Source: Adlercreutzia agrestimuris
GTDB taxonomy: Bacteria > Actinomycetota > Coriobacteriia > Coriobacteriales > Eggerthellaceae
NCBI RefSeq assembly: GCF_943193125.1
Contig: NZ_CALPCX010000005.1
Location: 1 to 64,000, forward strand
Direction: 5' to 3'
DNA: 64,000 nt
Shown here: piece after piece, positions 20,551 through 29,603 of the stretch
How positions within the stretch are numbered: the first letter of the stretch is position 1
Layout: the number at the start of each line of letters is the position of its first letter
Position numbers and translations under genes: made by a program
Notes under the pieces: generated by a model
The model's database searches: none
Told to the model about the DNA's origin: nothing
Seen by the model: only the letters and a program-made list of their open reading frames with translations

Positions 20551-21474
20551 TTACAGATTCTCGCGAACCCACGCAATATTTCCCTGAACAGTAGCAATAA
20601 GCTCATCAATATCGTCAAACTTTCGCATCGGTCGCAACCAATGAAGGAATTCTACGCGAATAGTTTGCCCATAAAGGTCACCTTTAAAATCAAGAAGATG
20701 GACCTCACAGGTTGCGCGCGATCTTTCAGCAAATGTTGCAGGTACCCCCACATTTACCGCAGCCTTATAGCGTTTCGAATCAACGGTTGCCCATGCAGCA
20801 TATACGCCATCACCCAATGCGCGCATAATTGATGGAATCTCAAGATTTGCTGTACGAAATCCCATATCAGCGCCTTCACCACGTCCGGGCTGAACCACGC
20901 CGCCGACAAAGTAGGTATGCCCCAAAAGACGATTTGCTTCTGCGATGTCGCCTTCAGATAAGAGCTGGCGAATACGCGTTGCCGATATGGGAGCACCATC
21001 CTCAGACTTTAACCCCAAAGCGTCAATTGAGACAGCGTGTTTGTGACCCCATTGGCGCAAATCTTCCACGGTACCTTTTGCACGTGCCCCAAACTTGAAG
21101 TCATAGCCCACATGCAACGATGCTGGAGTTGTATCACCAAATGTCTTGCGCAAAAACTCCTCAGGAGTGGATGCCGCAAACTCAAGGGTAAAAGGAAGAA
21201 CAACCACGGCATCTACGCCGGTTTTTGCCAAGGTGGCTATACGATCTTCATTAGTCATGAGCTTTTTGAGCTTATCGGGACGAAAAACCTCATCAGGATC
21301 AATATCAAACGTTAAAACCAAAGAACGACCACCAAGAGACTGCGCGCTTTGCTTTGCACAATCAATGAGATACTGGTGTCCCTTATGCACTCCATCAAAG
21401 ACTCCAAAAGCACATGAAGCACCTGCAAAAAGCGACTGAGAAAAAGTTTCGTCAGCCCTAAATATCTGCGCCAC
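20551..21474 (-). CDS. ribF: Bifunctional riboflavin kinase / FAD synthetase
   Basis: RibF phosphorylates riboflavin to FMN and adenylates it to FAD. The N-terminal nucleotidyltransferase domain shows FGVFDGVHKGHQYLI (the HxGH region) and ISATRIRQLLSEGDI. The C-terminal kinase domain has a GRGEGADMGFRTANL region and ends GNIAWVRENL. I choose GTG at 21474 (VAQIFRADE), which gives 307 residues, the usual length, and lies after GGGGG. A TTG at 21525 would extend it by 17 basic residues. It overlaps the end of truB by 17 nt and is the last gene of the rimP-nusA-infB operon. Confidence 0.92.
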   Translation of the reverse strand: MAQIFRADETFSQSLFAGASCAFGVFDGVHKGHQYLIDCAKQSAQSLGGRSLVLTFDIDPDEVFRPDKLKKLMTNEDRIATLAKTGVDAVVVLPFTLEFAASTPEEFLRKTFGDTTPASLHVGYDFKFGARAKGTVEDLRQWGHKHAVSIDALGLKSEDGAPISATRIRQLLSEGDIAEANRLLGHTYFVGGVVQPGRGEGADMGFRTANLEIPSIMRALGDGVYAAWATVDSKRYKAAVNVGVPATFAERSRATCEVHLLDFKGDLYGQTIRVEFLHWLRPMRKFDDIDELIATVQGNIAWVRENL

Positions 21475-22501
21475 GACTAACCCCCGTCTGGAATACACAA
21501 CGAGCACTATACGCCTGCTTTTCAAGTGAATAGGCGTAAAGAGCTATGAGCTTGTTTTTATGGAGTACAGCAACGAGTTCGCCATCTGCTGGCGGCTGTT
21601 TACTTTCGCACACCCCTGAGGTGCAGGCACAAAATTCATCAGCATGACGACGAGCGTTGTACTCAAAAAGCGCACAAGAAGCACCACCGAGCGTCTGACC
21701 GTGACTAATTCGTTCAGCCATCTCATCGTCAGCGTAGATAAAACGTTTATCCAGCAACAATACAGGATCAAGCGCTGCAGCTTTGCCAATTTCACTCAGT
21801 GTTTCAAGGCTCACACAGTCGTCAAGGTTGGCATTTCCGACACTTAAGCGCTCAAGCGTGATAACGTGCGCCGGACAAGACAGCGCATTTCCCATATCAC
21901 GCGCAAGAGAGCGAATGTAGGTTCCTTTTGAAACCTTGAAAGTTACATCCCAAATAAGACACTCTTGCTCAATTGTTTCAGTATCTGAGGTAAGGGTGAG
22001 ATATTCAGAGGTAATCCCATTAAGCTGGGCACTCAAAATCTCAACTGTACGCGGCTTAAGGTCAATAATAATGCCAGCACGAGCCGCCTCGTAGGACTTC
22101 TTCCCCGCCACTTTTACTGCTGAATACGCAGGCGGCAGCTGAGAAGTTTCACCAATCATGCCCGCCAAAAACGAACGAGCGAAACCTTCGTCAGCAAGTT
22201 TAGAAGGTATTTCACCAGTACGAATAACGCGACCATCTGCATCATCGGTATCGGTGCCTGCACCAAAAGCAATACGCACACGATACGTTTTCTCGTGTCC
22301 AACCAAATATGATTCTAGGCGTGTTGCTGGACCCACACATAAAAGCAAAACGCCCGTTGCAAGCGGATCAAGTGTGCCCACATGACCAACTCTTCGTTCA
22401 CCAAATATTCGCCTACAAGCATTAACGACGTCATGGCTTGTCATGTTTTGTGGTTTATTGATACCGATAATCAGTGAAAGGCCGCTTGGAGTCCGCTTCA
22501 T
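21458..22501 (-). CDS. truB: tRNA pseudouridine(55) synthase
   Basis: TruB makes the universal pseudouridine 55 in the T-arm of tRNAs. Diagnostic motifs are GINKPQNMTSHDVV, the catalytic aspartate in RRVGHVGTLDPLATGVL and KGTYIRSLARDMG. A C-terminal extension of about 100 residues follows the catalytic domain, somewhat divergent and with several Cys. The start ATG at 22501 is preceded by GAGGCGG; an upstream TTG is unlikely. It begins three bases after the nrnA stop. Confidence 0.94.
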   Translation of the reverse strand: MKRTPSGLSLIIGINKPQNMTSHDVVNACRRIFGERRVGHVGTLDPLATGVLLLCVGPATRLESYLVGHEKTYRVRIAFGAGTDTDDADGRVIRTGEIPSKLADEGFARSFLAGMIGETSQLPPAYSAVKVAGKKSYEAARAGIIIDLKPRTVEILSAQLNGITSEYLTLTSDTETIEQECLIWDVTFKVSKGTYIRSLARDMGNALSCPAHVITLERLSVGNANLDDCVSLETLSEIGKAAALDPVLLLDKRFIYADDEMAERISHGQTLGGASCALFEYNARRHADEFCACTSGVCESKQPPADGELVAVLHKNKLIALYAYSLEKQAYSARCVFQTGVSRGADI

Positions 22502-22503
22502 AA

Positions 22504-23490
22504 TTAACAAACCGCCTCAGCCAAGAGCTTTTGCAAAAGTGATATCGCCTCGTCAAGTGAACAATCCAAACTAAAGCCCGCAGCCGCCTTGTGACCGCCA
22601 CCGCCAAGTTTGCGCGCAATTGAAGCTACATCAGTATCATCTTTTGCGCGCAAACTGCCACGAATACCATCACTTTGCTGACGTAACATGCATGCCACGC
22701 GAACTCCCGCAACCGATCTCAAAGTGTTAATAAGTGGCTCTGCGTCTGCCTTTTGTGCACCTGTCTGCTCAAAATCCTCCAAGGTAAGCCAACTTAAAGC
22801 GCTCATGCCATTATTCTCAATAAGCATACGATCTATGGTGAGTGCTTCAAGCGCCAATGAAGCGCGTGAGCGATTCTGGAAGATTTCCCGACAGATTGAT
22901 GCGGGGTTTGCGCCTTCGCGCACCAGCGCCAGCGCAGTAGCAAATGCCTGTTCATTGGCGTTTTGATACTGAAAGCATCCCGTATCAGTAACCAAACCAG
23001 TGTAGCAACAGGTAGTGATATCCCCTTTGCGTACAACAGGAAGTGCTTCACACAGTTGCCAGATAAGAACTGTTGTTGATGCAGCCTCGGGATCTACATA
23101 CACATAATCAGCCATAGTTGAATCAACCGCATGGTGATCTATCGTAAAGCGAACTTGCGCTTGGTCACATAACGCTTGCGCAGCTCCAATGCGTTCACGC
23201 ACCGGAACATCTACCCCTACAAAGACATCTATTTCACCAACAAAATCGCCCGCATAGACCAGCTCTTGCGCCCCAGGCAAAAAACGAAGGTTTGCTTCAA
23301 TAGGCTCGTTTTTTGCGAGAACACAAGCCACTTCTTTACCCAACTGGCGCAAAGCACTGGCCAAAGCAAGTTGAGAACCCAAACAATCGCCATCAGGGCT
23401 CACGTGGCCACAGATGACAAAGGTGTTGTAGGCTTGAAGCTTAGCGGCAATCTCTTCAAGTGTGGTGTTAGTTTGCGGGGTACAAGTCAT
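22504..23490 (-). CDS. nrnA: DHH family phosphoesterase (NrnA-like oligoribonuclease/pAp phosphatase)
   Basis: DHH/DHHA1 proteins of this type degrade short oligoribonucleotides and dephosphorylate 3'-phosphoadenosine 5'-phosphate; some cleave cyclic dinucleotides. Motif I is GHVSPDGDCLGSQ, the DHH motif is in FTIDHHAVDS, VTDTGCF carries another metal ligand, and the C-terminal DHHA1 domain ends with KLGGGGHKAAAGF. The length (328 aa) is typical. It lies between rbfA and truB, the usual place in actinobacterial and Firmicute operons. The ribosome site is weak. Confidence 0.92.
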   Translation of the reverse strand: MTCTPQTNTTLEEIAAKLQAYNTFVICGHVSPDGDCLGSQLALASALRQLGKEVACVLAKNEPIEANLRFLPGAQELVYAGDFVGEIDVFVGVDVPVRERIGAAQALCDQAQVRFTIDHHAVDSTMADYVYVDPEAASTTVLIWQLCEALPVVRKGDITTCCYTGLVTDTGCFQYQNANEQAFATALALVREGANPASICREIFQNRSRASLALEALTIDRMLIENNGMSALSWLTLEDFEQTGAQKADAEPLINTLRSVAGVRVACMLRQQSDGIRGSLRAKDDTDVASIARKLGGGGHKAAAGFSLDCSLDEAISLLQKLLAEAVC

Positions 23491-23519
23491 AGGCGTTATA
23501 ACTGCTACTCTTCGTTGGA

Positions 23520-23942
23520 TTATTCTTGTTCTTCAGCGCGCTCGTCGGCAAATTCATCAGCGTCAGCGGGAACATCACTGCTGCTTGGTGCATCAACGCT
23601 ATTACGTGTTGCATCTTGCTCCAAAGCAAAAGCAATACGCTCTGCTTGGTCAACGCTCTTATCAAGCAAGAAGCGCAATTCGGGAGCAACACGCCACGAT
23701 AATTCTTTAGCCATAAGCGAACGAATTGCACCTGAAGCCTTCTTAAAAGCCGCAGCTACTTCTTCATAGCGATCAGGCTCGGTGGTATAGAACACATTGC
23801 ATACGCTGCGGTCATAGCTGACCTCACAACCGGTAATAGTTACCAACTCAAGACGCGGGTCGGAAATTTCAAATAAAAGTATATGAGCAATAACCTCACG
23901 TGCGTGCTCATTAACCTTACGATTTGCGGCACTCTGTTTCAT
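23520..23942 (-). CDS. rbfA: 30S ribosome-binding factor A
   Basis: RbfA is a KH-like assembly factor that binds immature 30S subunits near the 16S 5' helix. The family signature is seen in RKVNEHAREVIAHILLFEISDPRL, VSYDRSVCNVFYTT and the C-terminal APELRFLLDKSVDQAERI. An acidic tail of about 35 residues follows. TAGGAG precedes the ATG. It is separated from infB by 184 nt holding two large hairpins. Confidence 0.95.
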   Translation of the reverse strand: MKQSAANRKVNEHAREVIAHILLFEISDPRLELVTITGCEVSYDRSVCNVFYTTEPDRYEEVAAAFKKASGAIRSLMAKELSWRVAPELRFLLDKSVDQAERIAFALEQDATRNSVDAPSSSDVPADADEFADERAEEQE

Positions 23943-24126
23943 AACTGGACTCCTAATCTAAAAGGAACACCTGCGCAAACATGCGCTTAGTCTCATAGTA
24001 GTGAGACTAAGCATGAACACAGTCAAAGTGCGGAAATGGTAACCACTTAGTTTCCATTTCCGCATATAACTGCTGCTTAATACATGTTGCTATAAGGCGT
24101 CTTTCCGAGAGTTTTGGTAAGTTGTT
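23943..24126 (-). other. Structured infB-rbfA intergenic region with two hairpins
   Basis: There is no gene in these 184 nt. Two strong inverted repeats are present. At 23985-24012 there is an 11-bp perfect stem (GCTTAGTCTCA/TGAGACTAAGC) with a six-base loop. At 24029-24064 there is an 11-bp perfect stem (TGCGGAAATGG/CCATTTCCGCA) with a 14-base loop. Neither is followed by a T-run. They may be RNase III processing sites, protective structures or an autoregulatory RbfA/IF2 leader. Confidence 0.6.
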
Positions 24127-26883
24127 TTACTCGGTACGCTCAACCTCTTTGATCTGGTAACCCTCAATGGTGTCACCAATCTTGAGGTCTTGGAATTTCT
24201 CAATACCAATACCGCACTCATAACCTTGCTTTACCGTCTTAACGTCATCTTTGAAACGACGCAGGCTTGCCATAACGCCTTCAAAGATAACCGTGCCGTC
24301 GCGCACAATGCGCACCTTGTCATCACGGGTGATTTCGCCTTCAACTACATAACAACCCGCAATAGTACCAACCTTCGGTACCTTGAAGGTTTCACGAACT
24401 TCGGCAATACCCGTGTCAACCTCAACGATATCAGGTGAGAGCAAACCAACACGTGCGGCATTAATGTCTTCGATGGCTTGATAAATCACCCTATAGAGGC
24501 GAATATCAACCTTCTCTTTTTCTGCCTGCTGGCGTGATTTACCTGTTGGGCGTACATTAAAGCCAATAATGATGGCATCAGATGCAGCTGCAAGAGTTAC
24601 GTCGGTTTCAGTAATACCACCAACAGCAGAATGAACGATGTTGATGCGTACTTCAGTTTGATCCATCTTGTCAAAGGCATCACGCAAAGCCTCAATTGAA
24701 CCTTGAACGTCTGCTTTGACAATAAGATTCAAGTCGGTCTGCTTGCCTTCCTCAATACGGCTAAACAACGCATCCAAGCTCATATGAGACTTCGTCTCCT
24801 GCTCAGCCAAACGGGCACGTAAAGCACGCTCTTCTGCCAACTTACGAGCATCACGCTCGTCTTCAAATACACGGAACTCATCACCTGCAGTAGGAACTGA
24901 GTTTAAGCCTAAAATCTCAACAGGATCTGAAGGTAGAGCTTCTTGGACGTGCTTGCCGCGCGGATCAATCAACGCACGTACGCGACCATATGAACTACCA
25001 GCAACAACCACATCTCCCGTGTTGAGCGTACCGCGATGCACCAATACGGTGGCAACCGGGCCTCTTCCCTTGTCCAGATTTGCCTCAATAACAAAACCTG
25101 ATGCAAGAGCGTGAGGATTCGCCTTCAACTCAAGCACATCTGCCTGCAGCAAAATAGTCTCAAGCAAGTCATCAATATGAAGTTTCTTTTTGGCAGAAAC
25201 TTCGACAAACATGTTAGAACCGCCCCATTCTTCAGGGATAACGCCATATTCGGTTAACTCTTGGCGAACGCGATCGGGGTTTGCGCCTGGCTTATCAATC
25301 TTGTTAACTGCAACAACAATAGGTACATTTGCTGCTTTCGCATGATTGATAGCCTCAATAGTTTGCGGCATAACACCGTCATCAGCTGCAACCACCAAAA
25401 CAATGACGTCGGTTACTTGAGCACCACGTGCACGCATGGCAGTAAACGCCTCATGGCCAGGGGTGTCAATGAAGGTAATTTGACGTCCATCAATCTCTAC
25501 AACCGATGCACCAATATGCTGGGTAATGCCACCTGCCTCAGATTCCACAACACCAGTATGGCGAATAGCGTCCAACAGTGAAGTTTTGCCGTGGTCTACA
25601 TGGCCCATAACGGTAACTACTGGTGGCCTAGGAAGCAAGTCCTCTTCATTGTCGTGATAAACAACGGCGTACTCCTCTTCAGGAGATACAACACGCACCT
25701 TACGATTCATGTCATCAGCAATCAGCACAATCAGCTCATCACTCATTGACTGAGTTAACGTATGCATCTGGCCAAGCATAAACAAACGCTTGATAACATC
25801 ATTTGGCTGCACGCCTAAAAGCTCAGCAAATTTTGAAACGGTAGCGCCTTGAGGAACTTCAACCACTGACTCATCAAGAACTAATGTCGGGTCAAGACCC
25901 TTCTGAATTGCTTCAGCTTCCAAACGTTCTCGCTGCTCAGCTTCACGCTTTTGCTTACGCTTCTTACGACGACCTTCTCCTTCAGAGTTGCTTGCAGCAG
26001 CTTCAACCGCCGCACGAGCCTCAGCCAATACCTTATCACGTTGGAGTTTCTCGGCCTGCACCGCCATTTGAGCATAGCGGTCTTCAGGTTCGTCTGTTTG
26101 TACCTCAAGCTCAGGCACATATTGCTCAACGTGATTCTTTTTCTGATGTTTCTTGCCCTGCTGGTCACCACGCTTTTGCTTAGACTCTTTAGCGGGCGCA
26201 TCTTGTTTTTGCTGCTGAATACGAGCTTGTTCGGCATCAATCTGAGCAAGCAATGAATCAAAATTCGCTCGCTTTGCGCCAATGCTCGGAGCTGCCTTTT
26301 TTGGAGCTTCAGAAGAAGTAGTAACGGGCTGTTTCTTTGAGCCACGATTGCGCAGTTCCTCTTCAACTGCTTGCTTTTTAGCAATCTCTTTCGCAAGCGC
26401 TTCTTGACGAGCACGCGCTTTCGCCTCTTCTTTTTCACGAGCGACACGTTCTTTTTCGCTCTCAATTTGGCTTGCCAGGCTCTCATAGGGCGAAGAAGGC
26501 TTCGGAGCGGGCTTCGCTGTTTCAGTTGACTCTTCCTCTTGCTTTTCTTCTTGAGCAGAGGCAGCTTCACGACGCGCACGCTCTGCTTCGCGAGCAGCGC
26601 GCTCCTGCTCAACCGCTTCGCGACGCGCACGCTCCTCTTCTGCTTTACGCGCTTGCGCTTCAGCTTGCTCGGCGGCCAACTGAGCAGCTTCTTCGTCCGC
26701 GAGCTTGCCTGCGCGTTGCTTGATCTCAGGCTCAAGATTCTTGCGAATCTTGTCAACATACGCATCAGCAAGCATGCTGGCATGACTCTTTGCAGGGATC
26801 TTCATCTCATGCAGTTTATCAAGCAACTCCTTGCTCGACATATCAAATTCTTTTGCTAATTCATGTACACGCATGCTGGCCAT
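24127..26883 (-). CDS. infB: Translation initiation factor IF-2
   Basis: IF2 is the GTPase that delivers fMet-tRNA to the 30S subunit and promotes subunit joining. The N-terminal helical domain ([20 protein letters not shown]) leads into about 340 residues rich in Glu, Lys, Ala and Arg. The GTPase domain starts near 420 with [24 protein letters not shown] and NKIDKP. Domains II-IV follow, including [12 protein letters not shown]. The start at 26883 has AGAGGTG upstream; a TTG nine bases earlier is the alternative. It is preceded by ylxR with 11 nt between. Confidence 0.97.
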   Translation of the reverse strand: MASMRVHELAKEFDMSSKELLDKLHEMKIPAKSHASMLADAYVDKIRKNLEPEIKQRAGKLADEEAAQLAAEQAEAQARKAEEERARREAVEQERAAREAERARREAASAQEEKQEEESTETAKPAPKPSSPYESLASQIESEKERVAREKEEAKARARQEALAKEIAKKQAVEEELRNRGSKKQPVTTSSEAPKKAAPSIGAKRANFDSLLAQIDAEQARIQQQKQDAPAKESKQKRGDQQGKKHQKKNHVEQYVPELEVQTDEPEDRYAQMAVQAEKLQRDKVLAEARAAVEAAASNSEGEGRRKKRKQKREAEQRERLEAEAIQKGLDPTLVLDESVVEVPQGATVSKFAELLGVQPNDVIKRLFMLGQMHTLTQSMSDELIVLIADDMNRKVRVVSPEEEYAVVYHDNEEDLLPRPPVVTVMGHVDHGKTSLLDAIRHTGVVESEAGGITQHIGASVVEIDGRQITFIDTPGHEAFTAMRARGAQVTDVIVLVVAADDGVMPQTIEAINHAKAANVPIVVAVNKIDKPGANPDRVRQELTEYGVIPEEWGGSNMFVEVSAKKKLHIDDLLETILLQADVLELKANPHALASGFVIEANLDKGRGPVATVLVHRGTLNTGDVVVAGSSYGRVRALIDPRGKHVQEALPSDPVEILGLNSVPTAGDEFRVFEDERDARKLAEERALRARLAEQETKSHMSLDALFSRIEEGKQTDLNLIVKADVQGSIEALRDAFDKMDQTEVRINIVHSAVGGITETDVTLAAASDAIIIGFNVRPTGKSRQQAEKEKVDIRLYRVIYQAIEDINAARVGLLSPDIVEVDTGIAEVRETFKVPKVGTIAGCYVVEGEITRDDKVRIVRDGTVIFEGVMASLRRFKDDVKTVKQGYECGIGIEKFQDLKIGDTIEGYQIKEVERTE

Positions 26884-26894
26884 ACACAACACCT

Positions 26895-27188
26895 CTACTC
26901 TCTTACTTCACGCTCAAAAGACGCGACGCAGGCGGCGATTCGCTCATAGTCATCGCTGCCGAGCGTCGTTTTGAGCGCTCGGTCGAGCTTCTTCTTTTTC
27001 ATAGCAGCACTAAAACACTCTAACGAACACACATAAGCACCTCGACCAGCCGCTTTTCCCGTGCTATCAAAAGCAAGATTACCATCGGGAGTACGCACAA
27101 TACGCATAAGCGTAGCCTTATCGGTGGTAGTACCACACGAAATACAGGTGCGCTGGCGCTTGGTATGTGTGTTTTTGTTCGTCATCAT
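26895..27188 (-). CDS. ylxR: YlxR family RNA-binding / nucleoid-associated protein (DUF448)
   Basis: YlxR is a small basic protein encoded between nusA and infB in many bacteria; reports link it to RNase P binding and transcription control. The family motif RTCISCGTTTDKATLMRIVRTPDG is present in the N-terminal half, followed by GRGAYVCSLECF, so four Cys could bind a metal. I choose the ATG at 27188; an in-frame extension to 27236 overlaps the nusA end and is unlikely. No clear SD is seen, so translation may be coupled to nusA. Confidence 0.88.
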   Translation of the reverse strand: MMTNKNTHTKRQRTCISCGTTTDKATLMRIVRTPDGNLAFDSTGKAAGRGAYVCSLECFSAAMKKKKLDRALKTTLGSDDYERIAACVASFEREVRE

Positions 27189-27202
27189 GTCAACTGCAAT
27201 AA

Positions 27203-28414
27203 TTATTCCTCGTCCAAGTATGCATGAACGCCGCAATAGCGACTATCAGGACGAGCATGGTTACGACAACGCACGCCATCCTCGCTCACAAACACACATA
27301 CCTCTTCATCATCTTCTTCAACTTCATCAATCAAGACGTTGTTAGTGGGAACCAAAGTCTCACCCGTAAAGCTTGCGCTCTTAATATCAATATGCCAACC
27401 AGTCAGACGAGCCGCCAATCGAGCGTTTTGACCTTCTTTGCCAATAGCAAGCGAAAGCTGGTCGTCAGGCACAACAACAGTTGCGTAGTGGTTATCTTCA
27501 TCAATAATCACGCGATTAACCTTTGCAGGAGACAATGCATTAGCCACATAGACCGCAGGGTCTTCTGCCCATTGAATTACGTCAACACGCTCGTTGCGAA
27601 GTTCTTCAACCACCATTCGGACACGACTTCCCTTAGGTCCTACGCATGCGCCAACCGGATCAAGATTAGCTTCGCGCGAAGAAACAGCAATCTTTGAGCG
27701 TGCACCTGGCTCACGAGCGATTGATTTGATTTCAACCATGCCGTCATAAATCTCAGGAACCTCAATCTCAAACAGACGACGAATCAAATCTGGATGCGTG
27801 CGAGACACTACGATTGCAGGACGAGCTTGTTCTCCGCGTGCTTTCGGAGCATCAGAATTCGGATCACGCACATCAATAATCAGCACCTTCAAGCGTTGGT
27901 TGTGGCGATAGTGCTCACCTGCCGGACGCTCATTACGCTCACCGGGATTGCGCTTTTGATCATAATGCGGCAGTTCAGCTTCAACGCCATCACGAATCTT
28001 GATAATCGTAAAGTCAGGAGTGCCTTGCAATACGGTACCAGTAACCAAATCACCAACACGATCAGAAAACTCTTCATAGATAGACTGACGCCCTGCTTCG
28101 CGAACAATAGAAGCAATAACGCCTTTTGCGTTTTGCGCAGCAATACGACTGACGTCATTTGGAGTAACATCGCGTTCTTCGAACTCGGTCCACTCACCCG
28201 TCTCTTCATCAGGCTCTCCCACCGGAACCAACTCATAAACATAAATACGTCCCGTTTGGCGGTCAATCGTTACACGCGCATCCCATTCAAGATCCAAGAT
28301 ATGCTGATAGCTTTTTGCCAGAGATGCTTCGAGGCGCTCAATAAGATAAAACTCGTCAATTTTGCGCTCATGTGCAAGCGCCTGCAATGCCTCGATCAAT
28401 TCTGAAGTTGCCAC
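27203..28414 (-). CDS. nusA: Transcription termination/antitermination factor NusA with C-terminal Cys/His knuckle
   Basis: NusA binds RNA polymerase and nascent RNA and modulates pausing, termination and antitermination. The N-terminal polymerase-binding domain (1-120) is followed by an S1 domain (GDLVTGTVLQG) and two KH domains (GACVGPKGSRVRMVVEEL; LAIGKEGQNARLAARLTGW). After a short acidic linker the protein ends with an added segment carrying Cys373, Cys383, Cys394 and His397 (spacing C-x9-C-x10-C-x2-H). This resembles a small zinc knuckle and is not part of usual NusA. It starts with GTG at 28414 after AAAGGAAC. Confidence 0.95.
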   Translation of the reverse strand: MATSELIEALQALAHERKIDEFYLIERLEASLAKSYQHILDLEWDARVTIDRQTGRIYVYELVPVGEPDEETGEWTEFEERDVTPNDVSRIAAQNAKGVIASIVREAGRQSIYEEFSDRVGDLVTGTVLQGTPDFTIIKIRDGVEAELPHYDQKRNPGERNERPAGEHYRHNQRLKVLIIDVRDPNSDAPKARGEQARPAIVVSRTHPDLIRRLFEIEVPEIYDGMVEIKSIAREPGARSKIAVSSREANLDPVGACVGPKGSRVRMVVEELRNERVDVIQWAEDPAVYVANALSPAKVNRVIIDEDNHYATVVVPDDQLSLAIGKEGQNARLAARLTGWHIDIKSASFTGETLVPTNNVLIDEVEEDDEEVCVFVSEDGVRCRNHARPDSRYCGVHAYLDEE

Positions 28415-28456
28415 GATTTTGTTCCTTTCTTTATAAACCCAACTAGGAGTTTTTGT

Positions 28457-28930
28457 TTACGAGCTAAAATCTACGACACCCTTAACGCGGGCACGTTTTA
28501 TATTGTCAAAGGGGATCTGAACTCGTTCATCCTCCACAGCAAGCACCACTACGTCATCATCGGTGATCTCATCAAGGATGCCTGTCCAATTGCTTCTTCC
28601 GTCAATTGGACCAGTAAGTTTTAATACCACTGTCTCACCAAGCGCTTTACGAAAATGCTCTATAGTGCGAAGAGGGCGATCAATTCCTGGCGACGAAACC
28701 TCCAAGGTATACGCTCCAGGAAAAGGATCAATCTTATCCATGATTTCGTTGATCCACACTTGCGATGCTGCTAGTTCATCAAAGCTCACGCCATGATCAG
28801 TGTCTATATAAACGCGAATTGTTGGAGACTTTTTGCCTCCCACAATCTCTATCGTTACAATTTCGACGCCCTTTTCTTGAGCTGTTGGCTCAAGCGCTTG
28901 CAATAACTGCTTCTCTTTTTCGCTGAGCAC
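28457..28930 (-). CDS. rimP: Ribosome maturation factor RimP
   Basis: RimP is needed for 30S subunit maturation. The N-terminal domain has the EIVGGKKSPTIRVYID strand pair and the EVSSPGIDRPL motif; the C-terminal SH3-like domain (residues 95-157) follows. Length (157 aa) is normal. It starts with GTG at 28930 after AAAGGAG and heads rimP-nusA-ylxR-infB-rbfA-nrnA-truB-ribF. Confidence 0.95.
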   Translation of the reverse strand: MLSEKEKQLLQALEPTAQEKGVEIVTIEIVGGKKSPTIRVYIDTDHGVSFDELAASQVWINEIMDKIDPFPGAYTLEVSSPGIDRPLRTIEHFRKALGETVVLKLTGPIDGRSNWTGILDEITDDDVVVLAVEDERVQIPFDNIKRARVKGVVDFSS

Positions 28931-28957
28931 AGGTGCTCCTTTCGTGACGTTGCGTTC

Positions 28958-28966
28958 ATTCTAACA
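28958..28966 (-). promoter_or_regulatory. Extended -10 promoter of the rimP-nusA-infB operon
   Basis: Minus strand TGTTAGAAT, with TAGAAT at 28963-28958, 27 nt before the rimP start. The same nine bases occur before the SepIVA-like gene at 61459-61467. The -35 is not clear. Confidence 0.5.
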
Positions 28967-29021
28967 GTGCATGCATCAATGTCTTGCTCTGCTCTTTTTG
29001 CCACCAAACAACAAAAAGCTC

Positions 29022-29056
29022 CCTACAAACAAAGAAAGCGGGTAAAACCCACTTTC
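29022..29056 (-). terminator. Minus-strand terminator antisense to the rhodanese leader side
   Basis: On the minus strand GAAAGTGGGT/ACCCGCTTTC forms a 10-bp stem with a T.G wobble and a three-base loop, followed by TTTGTTTG. The wobble pairs only in the minus-strand RNA, which suggests that strand is the working one. It would end transcripts of the dprA operon that read through the rhodanese gene. Confidence 0.5.
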
Positions 29057-29097
29057 TCAAAATTCGAAAGTATGGCGTACGCAAAATACGTACAGCA

Positions 29098-29126
29098 TTG
29101 CAGAACATGTCTTATAAACTTATACC
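29098..29126 (+). promoter_or_regulatory. Promoter of the rhodanese gene
   Basis: -35 TTGCAG (29098-29103), 17-nt spacer, -10 TATACC (29121-29126). The predicted leader is about 150 nt. Confidence 0.6.
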
Positions 29127-29282
29127 ATATAACTCTATTTTTCGCCACCTTCTACGTAAGTGAGCGTGCAAGTTCTCCACAGACGGCATTACCTCTGCTT
29201 GTTATCGCCTACACTTATTGCCCAGAAACAAACTTGCAGCATACAAACAACAAAGCAAACAAACTGAGTCAAGGAGATTACC

Positions 29283-29603
29283 ATGAACTTGGAAAGTGCT
29301 TCATATAAAAACACAATAGATAGTGGCGTTCAGGAGTACCGTGAGACCCCCCATTCCGTTCTTGTAGATGTACGTACTTCACAGGAATATAACCAGGGGC
29401 ATATTCCTGGAAGCATCAATATCCCCCTACAAGAAATCACCGAGATATTTCAAAGAATCCCCGATAAGAATACGCCTTTGTTTGTTTATTGCCACAGTGG
29501 CATGCGAAGCGCCAAGGCAGCAGACATCCTTACACGAGCTGGTTATCAAGCAGTCAAAAACATTGGTGGCATTATGCTCTATAACGGCAGCCTTGAACTT
29601 TGA
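29283..29603 (+). CDS. Single-domain rhodanese-like sulfurtransferase
   Basis: Rhodanese domains carry sulfane sulfur on an active cysteine; the physiological partner here is unknown. The 106 residues form one domain with VLVDVRTSQEYNQGHIPGSINIP and the catalytic Cys70 in YCHSGMRSAKAA. AAGGAG precedes the ATG. It is a lone plus-strand gene with its own promoter, and its stop codon directly abuts that of the convergent dprA with no spacer. Confidence 0.92.
   Translation: MNLESASYKNTIDSGVQEYRETPHSVLVDVRTSQEYNQGHIPGSINIPLQEITEIFQRIPDKNTPLFVYCHSGMRSAKAADILTRAGYQAVKNIGGIMLYNGSLEL

Larger units (their letters stand above)
28931..29282. other. Divergent intergenic region between rimP and the rhodanese gene
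   Basis: These 352 nt hold no credible gene. From left to right they contain the rimP promoter, a minus-strand terminator-like hairpin (29034-29056) and a plus-strand promoter (29098-29126). A leader of about 150 nt then runs to the rhodanese start, without an obvious structured element. Confidence 0.6.

Noticed and set aside
25881..26783. 300-codon minus-strand Arg/Lys/Leu-rich frame inside infB
   Set aside because: It is the shifted reading of the Glu/Lys/Ala-rich IF2 N-terminal region and has no start signal.
27794..28405. 203-codon plus-strand frame opposite nusA
   Set aside because: Antisense shadow of a clear NusA frame; no ribosome site or known motif.
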